Part shown: positions 21,357 to 25,737 of the stretch, piece after piece | Position numbering within the stretch: the first letter of the stretch is position 1 | Layout: each line of letters starts with the position of its first letter | Assembly: GCA_902470895.1 (NCBI GenBank) | Contig: CABRID010000016.1 | Span: 1-25,737 of the forward strand | Reading direction: 5' to 3' | Source: an uncultured Collinsella sp. | GTDB lineage: Bacteria; Actinomycetota; Coriobacteriia; Coriobacteriales; Coriobacteriaceae | DNA length: 25,737 nucleotides | Made by a program: the position numbers and the translations under genes | The notes under the pieces: model-generated | What the model saw: only the letters and a program-made list of their open reading frames with translations | Databases searched by the model: none | What the model was told of the DNA's origin: nothing

Positions 21357-22323
21357 ACTTACCGTTCCCGAGGGTATTGACCCCTCGCGCGTTTTGGGTG
21401 CCGGCGACGGCGTCCTTCGTGCGCTGGAGAGCTCAGTTCGCGCCCACGTGGTCGCCCGTGGCGACAGCATCGCCGTGAGCGGTGACCCGGACGAGGTCGA
21501 ACTGGTCGCGCGTTTTTTCGAACATGCCTTTCGTGAGGCTGCTTCCGGGCGCACGCTTTCTGCCGACGATGTCTCTCGCTGCCTGACCGTCTTGCGCGAC
21601 GGTGAGCACGAGGCTACGTCGCTTCGCGATGACGTGCTGCTTTCGTATCGCGGTCGCGTCATTCGCCCCAAGACGCTCGGTCAAAAGCGCTATGTGGATG
21701 CCATCCGCTCGCATACCATCACGTTTGGCTTGGGTCCTGCCGGTACCGGTAAGACCTATCTGGCCATGGCGCTCGCTGTTGCCGCACTCAAGCGTCACGA
21801 GGTGGGCCGTCTGATCTTGACGCGTCCGGTTGTCGAGGCGGGGGAGAACCTGGGCTTTTTGCCCGGCACCCTCGAGGAAAAGATCGATCCGTACATGCGC
21901 CCGCTCTACGACGCCCTATTTTGCATGATGGATCGCGAGCGCACCGATGAGCTTATGGAGCGCGGCGTGATCGAGATCGCCCCGCTTGCCTACATGCGCG
22001 GCCGCACGCTGAGCGACGCCTTCGTGGTGCTCGACGAGGCGCAAAATACCACGCCCGAGCAGATGAAGATGTTTCTGACGCGCCTGGGCTTTAACTCCAA
22101 GTTTGTGATTACCGGCGACCTGAGCCAGCGTGACCTGGTGGGCCGTCGTGGTGGCTTGGCGGATGTCGAGAAGATTTTGGGCCGTGTCGACGATGTCGCA
22201 TTTTCTCACCTCGAGCGTGCCGACGTGGTGCGCCATGCCCTGGTGGGACGTATCGTCGAGGCATATGATGCTTATGATGACGTGCGCGAGCAGCGCCCGC
22301 GCGACCGAAAGGAGTCCCGTTGA
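21337..22323 (+). CDS. ybeZ: PhoH/YbeZ family ATPase
   Basis: YbeZ-type PhoH proteins are RNA-associated ATPases that work with the endoribonuclease YbeY. The 328-residue protein has an N-terminal region with a KH-like part (about 1-100), RPKTLGQKRYVDAI, then the P-loop GPAGTGKT (133-140) and the conserved LTRPVVEAGENLGFLPG. VVLDEAQNTTPEQMKMFLTR (Walker B) and VITGDLSQRDL (sensor) follow. ATG 21337 has AGGGAGG three bases upstream, rather tight; ATG 21319 is a weaker option. It overlaps mtaB by 20 bases and shares bases with the ybeY start, so the three are likely translated together. Confidence 0.92.
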   Translation: MEASKIRLTVPEGIDPSRVLGAGDGVLRALESSVRAHVVARGDSIAVSGDPDEVELVARFFEHAFREAASGRTLSADDVSRCLTVLRDGEHEATSLRDDVLLSYRGRVIRPKTLGQKRYVDAIRSHTITFGLGPAGTGKTYLAMALAVAALKRHEVGRLILTRPVVEAGENLGFLPGTLEEKIDPYMRPLYDALFCMMDRERTDELMERGVIEIAPLAYMRGRTLSDAFVVLDEAQNTTPEQMKMFLTRLGFNSKFVITGDLSQRDLVGRRGGLADVEKILGRVDDVAFSHLERADVVRHALVGRIVEAYDAYDDVREQRPRDRKESR

Positions 22324-22829
22324 GTGTATTGATCAGCAACGATGCCGAGCTCGATACGCTGCTCGACGCGCAGGAGGTAGAACACATCTGCGAGGTCGTG
22401 CTTGCCGCCGAAGGCGTTGAGCGTGAAGTCGAGATTTCCCTTTCGTATGTCGACGAGGACGAGATGCACGAGCTCAACCACGAGTGGCGCGGTATCGACC
22501 GCACCACCGATGTCCTCTCGTTTGAATGCGACTCGGCCTTTGACGAGGATATTCCCGCCGACGAGACGCTTGAGCTTGGCGATATCATCCTGGCCCCGCA
22601 AGTCATTGCCCGTCAGGCCCCCGGCTTTGGCAATGCCCCTGCCGACGAGTGCCGCCTGATGCTCGTGCATGGCATGCTGCACCTGCTGGGGTATGACCAT
22701 ATCGAGGACGACGAGGCCGAGGTCATGGAGGCCCGCGAGGACGCCATCCTGCGCGATCTGGCGCTCGAGCGCGGCGAGGACCCCAAGCTGGTCCACGTCG
22801 GCCCCATCACCAACCACGCCCACGACTAG
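22320..22829 (+). CDS. ybeY: Endoribonuclease YbeY
   Basis: YbeY is a metal-dependent single-strand RNase in rRNA maturation and ribosome quality control. The 169-residue protein ends its core with HGMLHLLGYDH, giving the three zinc ligands H117, H121 and H127. WRGIDRTTDVLSFECD and LGDIILAPQVI are the other family blocks. The start is TTG at 22320, overlapping the phoH stop (TTGA), with AAAGGAG about five bases upstream; no other in-frame start is nearby. The C-terminal acidic tail goes a little past the HxxxHxxxxxH motif, as in other actinobacteria. The neighbour order phoH-ybeY-dgkA-era is widespread. Confidence 0.93.
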   Translation: MSVLISNDAELDTLLDAQEVEHICEVVLAAEGVEREVEISLSYVDEDEMHELNHEWRGIDRTTDVLSFECDSAFDEDIPADETLELGDIILAPQVIARQAPGFGNAPADECRLMLVHGMLHLLGYDHIEDDEAEVMEAREDAILRDLALERGEDPKLVHVGPITNHAHD

Positions 22830-22838
22830 GAGCCGTCT

Positions 22839-23216
22839 ATGATTCCCGGATCGAACAAGGACCATCCGTCCTTCTTAAAGTCGTTCTCCTACGCCATGGA
22901 GGGCTTCGTCACCGCCGTCAAGACCGAGCGCAATATTAAGGTCATGCTCGTTGCGGGCGTGTGCACCGTCATTGCCGGCTGCATCGTGGGGCTCGACATT
23001 GCCGAGTGGGCCACGATTATCATCTGCTGCGGCCTGGTGATTCACGGCGAGCTATGCAACACCGCCATGGAGGCGATTGTCGATCTGGCGACCCAGGAGC
23101 TCCATCCGCTGGCAAAGCGCGCGAAGGATATCGCCGCCGCCTCCGTATACGTTCTTTCCATCACCGCCGCGATTGTGGGCTTGTTGGTATTTGCCCACGC
23201 GCTCGGCTTTATCTAG
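22839..23216 (+). CDS. dgkA: Diacylglycerol/undecaprenol kinase, DgkA family
   Basis: Small membrane kinases of this family phosphorylate undecaprenol in Gram-positive bacteria, or diacylglycerol in E. coli. The 125-residue protein has ERNIKVML, then the catalytic block GELCNTAMEAIVDL (E71, N74, E78) and LAKRAKDIAAASV. Three hydrophobic segments (about 34-52, 56-69 and 104-123) match the three-helix fold. ATG 22839 has AGGAG seven bases upstream and follows ybeY by nine bases. The phospholipid substrate cannot be decided from sequence; undecaprenol is more likely by lineage. Confidence 0.9.
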   Translation: MIPGSNKDHPSFLKSFSYAMEGFVTAVKTERNIKVMLVAGVCTVIAGCIVGLDIAEWATIIICCGLVIHGELCNTAMEAIVDLATQELHPLAKRAKDIAAASVYVLSITAAIVGLLVFAHALGFI

Positions 23217-23228
23217 AAAGGGATTTTC

Positions 23229-24305
23229 ATGTCCGACACTATGCAGCCTATCGATGAAATTTTGGACGACGAGGTCCTGGATGCGGCGGATGCCGAAGCG
23301 GCCGAAGCATACGAGGAAGTCGAGGAATTCGATCCGTTTGAGGGCATGAGCGACGAGGAGCTCGACGCCCTGTGCGACGAGGACGATAGCCTCGCGGGCT
23401 TTGGCGACGTTGAACCCGGTTTTCGCAGCGGCTTCGTAGCCCTGGTCGGACGCCCCAACGCCGGCAAGTCCACGCTGCTCAACGCCTGCTATGGCAAAAA
23501 GGTCGCCATCACCTCGCCGGTGGCACAGACGACCCGCCGTCGCATGCGCGCCGTCGTCAACCGTCCCGGCTACCAGCTGGTCTTTGTCGATACCCCGGGT
23601 ATTCATAAGCCCAAGGACGGCCTGGGGTCCGAGCTCAACAAGAGCGCACTGTTCGAGTTGAACGATGTCGACGTCGTCGCGTTTTTGATTGATGCCACCA
23701 AGCCCATCGGCAGGGGAGACGCCTGGGTTGCCGAGCGTGTCAGATGCGCTCGTTGCAAGAAGGTCCTGGTGCTCACCAAGGCCGATGAGGCCGACCCCGC
23801 ACAGGTCATGGAGCAGCTTAAGGCTGCCCACGAGCTTATGGAATATGACGACGAGATTGTGACGTCGTCGGTTAAGAACTTCAACGTCGATGCCTTTATA
23901 GAGACCGTTGCGCACTTTTTGCCTGAGGGTCCGCGTTGGTTCCCCGAGGACATGGGTACTGACGCTTCCGATGAGACGCTCGTTGCCGAGTTTGTGCGCG
24001 AGAAGGTCTTGCGCCGCACCCGTGATGAGATTCCGCACTCCGTTGGCGTGATCTGCGATGCGCTCGAGCAGACCAAGAAGGTGCTGCGCGTGCACGCCAC
24101 CATTTACGTCGAGCGCGAGGGCCAAAAGGGCATCATCATCGGCAAGGGCGGCGAGATGATCAAGCATATCGGTATCGACGCCCGACGCGATCTTGAACGC
24201 ATTTTTGGCACGCAGGTCTTTTTGGAGCTGGACGTGAAGGTCAAGGCCGGCTGGCGTGACGACGAGGCCCAGATTCGCCGCTTTGGCTACAACGCCGAGG
24301 ACTAA
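23229..24305 (+). CDS. era: GTPase Era with acidic N-terminal extension
   Basis: Era is a GTPase that binds 16S rRNA in small-subunit maturation. The G domain has G1 GRPNAGKS (74-81), AITSPVAQTTRRR (G2 region), DTPGIHKP (G3) and TKAD (G4). A C-terminal KH domain has GIIIGKGGEMIKHIG. The 358 residues exceed the usual 295-305 by an N-terminal extension: residues 1-65 hold 26 Asp/Glu and no Lys, Arg or His, with MSDEELDALCDEDD near its end. ATG 23229 follows AAAGGG, and no closer start gives a normal N-terminus, so the extension seems real. It lies 12 bases after dgkA and 15 before recO. Confidence 0.95.
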   Translation: MSDTMQPIDEILDDEVLDAADAEAAEAYEEVEEFDPFEGMSDEELDALCDEDDSLAGFGDVEPGFRSGFVALVGRPNAGKSTLLNACYGKKVAITSPVAQTTRRRMRAVVNRPGYQLVFVDTPGIHKPKDGLGSELNKSALFELNDVDVVAFLIDATKPIGRGDAWVAERVRCARCKKVLVLTKADEADPAQVMEQLKAAHELMEYDDEIVTSSVKNFNVDAFIETVAHFLPEGPRWFPEDMGTDASDETLVAEFVREKVLRRTRDEIPHSVGVICDALEQTKKVLRVHATIYVEREGQKGIIIGKGGEMIKHIGIDARRDLERIFGTQVFLELDVKVKAGWRDDEAQIRRFGYNAED

Positions 24306-24320
24306 GGACGCGCGGCGCGC

Positions 24321-25070
24321 ATGGCAGGCTCCCGGACATATCGCACCAAGGTGCTCGTCCTCGACAAGACGAAGCTCAAAGAGACCGACCTGATCTTGAC
24401 GATGCTTGACGAGCGGGGGCGGCAGGTTCGTGCCGTGGCAAAGGGCGCCCGCAAACCCGGCGGACGCCTGGCTGCGCGCTGCGAGCTGTTCTGTACGGTC
24501 GATATGCTGCTCGCACATGGACGGTCACTCGACGTGGTTTCCCAGGCCGAGCTTATGGAGGCGCCGCTCGGCGCTGCGCCCGATTACGAGACGACCTGCG
24601 CCGCAAGCGCGATCGCCGAGGTTGCGCGCGTGTGCTCGTTCGAGGACGCCGAGGACCCGTTTACCTTTGCCATCACGCAGCGAGCGCTTGCCCTGGTGGG
24701 CAGCGGGCTTGACACGGCGCATATGGACCTACTTGTGGCGGCATATGTCTTTAAGCTGCTGTCGCACGTTGGCTATCGACCCGATTTTTCGGCCTGCGTG
24801 CTGTGCGGAGACCCCATGCTGTCGTATTTTTCACCCCAGGCGGGCGGTCTCATGTGCGGGTCGTGCGCGTCGAGCGTTCCAGGTGCCGAACTGGTGTCGA
24901 CCGGTGAGACCGCATGGCTGCGCGCCCTCTTGTCCATGACCTTCGATGCGCTCATGGCCGAGCGAATCGACCCGCATACGGCGGCATTCCTGCTCGGGCT
25001 TTCGCATGTGTGGGCTGCGACGCACACCGATCAACGCCTCCGTGCGATGGAATTCATGTTGGGTCGGTGA
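24321..25070 (+). CDS. recO: DNA repair protein RecO
   Basis: RecO anneals single strands and, with RecR, loads RecA onto gapped DNA. The 249-residue protein begins with an OB-fold (YRTKVLVLDKTKLKETDLILTML, about 7-80). A helical domain follows, with a zinc site of two CxxC pairs, CVLC (C159/C162) and CGSC (C179/C182). The order is typical of Gram-positive RecO. ATG 24321 is preceded by AAGGA at about 11 bases. The era-recO pair is widespread. No terminator is visible between its stop and the rpsO promoter. Confidence 0.92.
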   Translation: MAGSRTYRTKVLVLDKTKLKETDLILTMLDERGRQVRAVAKGARKPGGRLAARCELFCTVDMLLAHGRSLDVVSQAELMEAPLGAAPDYETTCAASAIAEVARVCSFEDAEDPFTFAITQRALALVGSGLDTAHMDLLVAAYVFKLLSHVGYRPDFSACVLCGDPMLSYFSPQAGGLMCGSCASSVPGAELVSTGETAWLRALLSMTFDALMAERIDPHTAAFLLGLSHVWAATHTDQRLRAMEFMLGR

Positions 25071-25094
25071 TGATGCGCAGGCGCGGGCTGCTTG

Positions 25095-25103
25095 TGGTAT
25101 CAT
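25095..25103 (+). promoter_or_regulatory. Extended -10 promoter of rpsO
   Basis: TGGTATCAT (TGn plus TATCAT, 25098-25103) lies 25 bases after the recO stop. The transcript would start near 25110 and have a leader of about 100 bases. No clear -35 is seen. Confidence 0.5.
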
Positions 25104-25109
25104 GCCGAC

Positions 25110-25208
25110 CTGTTGGTACCTCGACCTTGGTTGCTCGCTCCACCGGCGGCTTCCCAGTCCGAGGCGAATCGAGTCGCCCGCGGGCGACGTAAAACGAAAG
25201 GTGAAACA
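25110..25208 (+). promoter_or_regulatory. Structured rpsO leader, possible S15 autoregulatory RNA
   Basis: The leader contains the perfect palindrome GTCGCCCGCGGGCGAC (25173-25188), able to form a hairpin just before the ribosome binding site (AAAGGTG, 25196-25202). A competing pairing, GGCGA (25163-25167) with TCGCC (25174-25178), is also possible. S15 is known to repress its own translation through leader RNAs of different shapes in several phyla, including actinobacteria. The role here is inferred. Confidence 0.4.
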
Positions 25209-25487
25209 ATGACTGTTTCCAAAGAGCGCAAGGCGGAGCTGACTGCCCAGTTCGGTAACACCCCGGTCGACACCGGCAACCCCAAGGTTCAGGTCGCCAT
25301 CCTGTCCGAGCGCATCAAGGAGCTGACCGAGCACATGAAGTCCCACCAGAAGGACTTCCACACCCGTCGTGGCCTGCTCATGCTCGTCGGCCGTCGTCGT
25401 CGTCTTCTCTCCTACATCAAGAAGAACGACATCGTCGAGTACCGTGAGCTCATCAAGGCTCTGGGCATCCGCGACAACATCCAGTAG
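25209..25487 (+). CDS. rpsO: 30S ribosomal protein S15
   Basis: S15 binds 16S rRNA directly and nucleates the central domain of the small subunit. The 92-residue protein contains DTGNPKVQVAILSERI, LTEHMKSHQKDFHTRRGLL and GRRRRLLSYIKKNDIVEY, the family signature from end to end. ATG 25209 has AAAGGTG six bases upstream; the frame extends back to 25092, but that part is the leader. It has its own promoter and a terminator, and it lies before pnp as in most bacteria. Confidence 0.96.
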   Translation: MTVSKERKAELTAQFGNTPVDTGNPKVQVAILSERIKELTEHMKSHQKDFHTRRGLLMLVGRRRRLLSYIKKNDIVEYRELIKALGIRDNIQ

Positions 25488-25501
25488 GATTTGTACATGC
25501 T

Positions 25502-25533
25502 AAGAGCGTCCTGCGCAGCGGGGCGCTCTTTTT
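25502..25533 (+). terminator. Rho-independent terminator of rpsO
   Basis: The stem 25502-25511 with 25521-25530 has one G-U pair and a 9-base loop. It is followed by a T tract (25529-25533). It starts 15 bases after the rpsO stop and separates rpsO from pnp. Confidence 0.82.
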
Positions 25534-25600
25534 GTGTAAGGGCGCGAACAATCACGCTCTGAAGCGTGGCGGGGGCAGGGGGCCCGCGTCACATGAGAAG

Positions 25601-25623
25601 CCCGCAGGCAAGGGGTCTGCGGG
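25601..25623 (+). promoter_or_regulatory. Hairpin next to the pnp ribosome binding site
   Basis: CCCGCAG (25601-25607) pairs with CTGCGGG (25617-25623). AAAGGAG (25626-25632) begins three bases later. In E. coli the pnp leader is a stem-loop processed by RNase III and used for autoregulation; a similar role is possible here. I see no good promoter between the rpsO terminator and pnp. Confidence 0.4.
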
Positions 25624-25636
25624 GTAAAGGAGAACA

Positions 25637-25737
25637 ATGACACTCGTATCCAAGACCTTTGAGCTGTACGGCAAGACCTACACCTTTGAGTCGGGCGAGC
25701 TTGCCAAGCAGGCCACCGGCGCCTGCCTGGTCAAGCA
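25637..25737 (+). CDS. pnp: Polyribonucleotide nucleotidyltransferase, 5' end only
   Basis: PNPase degrades RNA from the 3' end by phosphorolysis. Only the first 33 codons are in the window, and the frame stays open to the edge. The N-terminus (KTFELYGKTYTFESGELAKQ, then ATGACLV) fits the first RNase PH domain of PNPase, which usually reads like FELGGRxLTLETGKLAKQADGAVLV. ATG 25637 has AAAGGAG five bases upstream. Position directly after rpsO agrees with the widespread rpsO-pnp order. The call rests on this short stretch and on context. Confidence 0.85.
   Translation, partial: MTLVSKTFELYGKTYTFESGELAKQATGACLVK

Overview
The window is a stretch of high-GC chromosome packed with core housekeeping genes. 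It has no rRNA, tRNA, phage, insertion sequence or CRISPR array that I can see. The actinobacterial-type integration host factor (mihF) next to gmk and rpoZ, the codon use, the GTG/TTG starts and the gene order point to Actinomycetota, most likely class Coriobacteriia and a Collinsella-like gut anaerobe. That assignment rests on pattern recognition, not on a search. All genes are on the + strand except rpmB at the left end.

Layout. (1) 1-430: rpmB (L28) on the minus strand with its terminator, beside a small repeat-rich patch. (2) 570-6153: the pyrimidine operon pyrR-pyrB-pyrC-pyrK-pyrD-pyrF. It is preceded by a long leader with a clear terminator/antiterminator arrangement. pyrE and carAB are not here. 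(3) 6154-8846: a hairpin-rich intergenic region, then mihF-gmk-rpoZ-thiI and a strong terminator. (4) 8847-12030: comEA-comEC, a DNA-uptake pair; its upstream region carries a perfect palindrome between candidate -35 and -10 boxes. (5) 12031-13542: holA (DNA polymerase III delta), then rpsT with its own promoter and terminator. (6) 13543-17662: lepA-dusB-hemW, where lepA looks leaderless. (7) 17663-25070: two adjacent dnaJ genes, then mtaB-phoH-ybeY-dgkA-era-recO, mostly overlapping or nearly so. (8) 25071-25737: rpsO with its own promoter, leader and terminator, then the 5' end of pnp.

Functionally the pyr genes convert carbamoyl phosphate to UMP, apart from the PyrE step, under PyrR control. 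The lepA-to-recO block is the widespread translation, RNA-maturation and chaperone neighbourhood of Gram-positive bacteria, with a notable change. The slot between hemW and dnaJ, often held by the heat-shock repressor gene hrcA, holds a second J-protein. It has a J domain and a complete zinc-finger region, but its second C-terminal substrate domain is replaced by hydrophobic membrane segments. This putative membrane-anchored DnaJ is the most unusual protein in the window. The pyr leader RNA, the leaderless lepA, the comEA spacer palindrome and the mihF leader hairpins are the most interesting non-coding signals.
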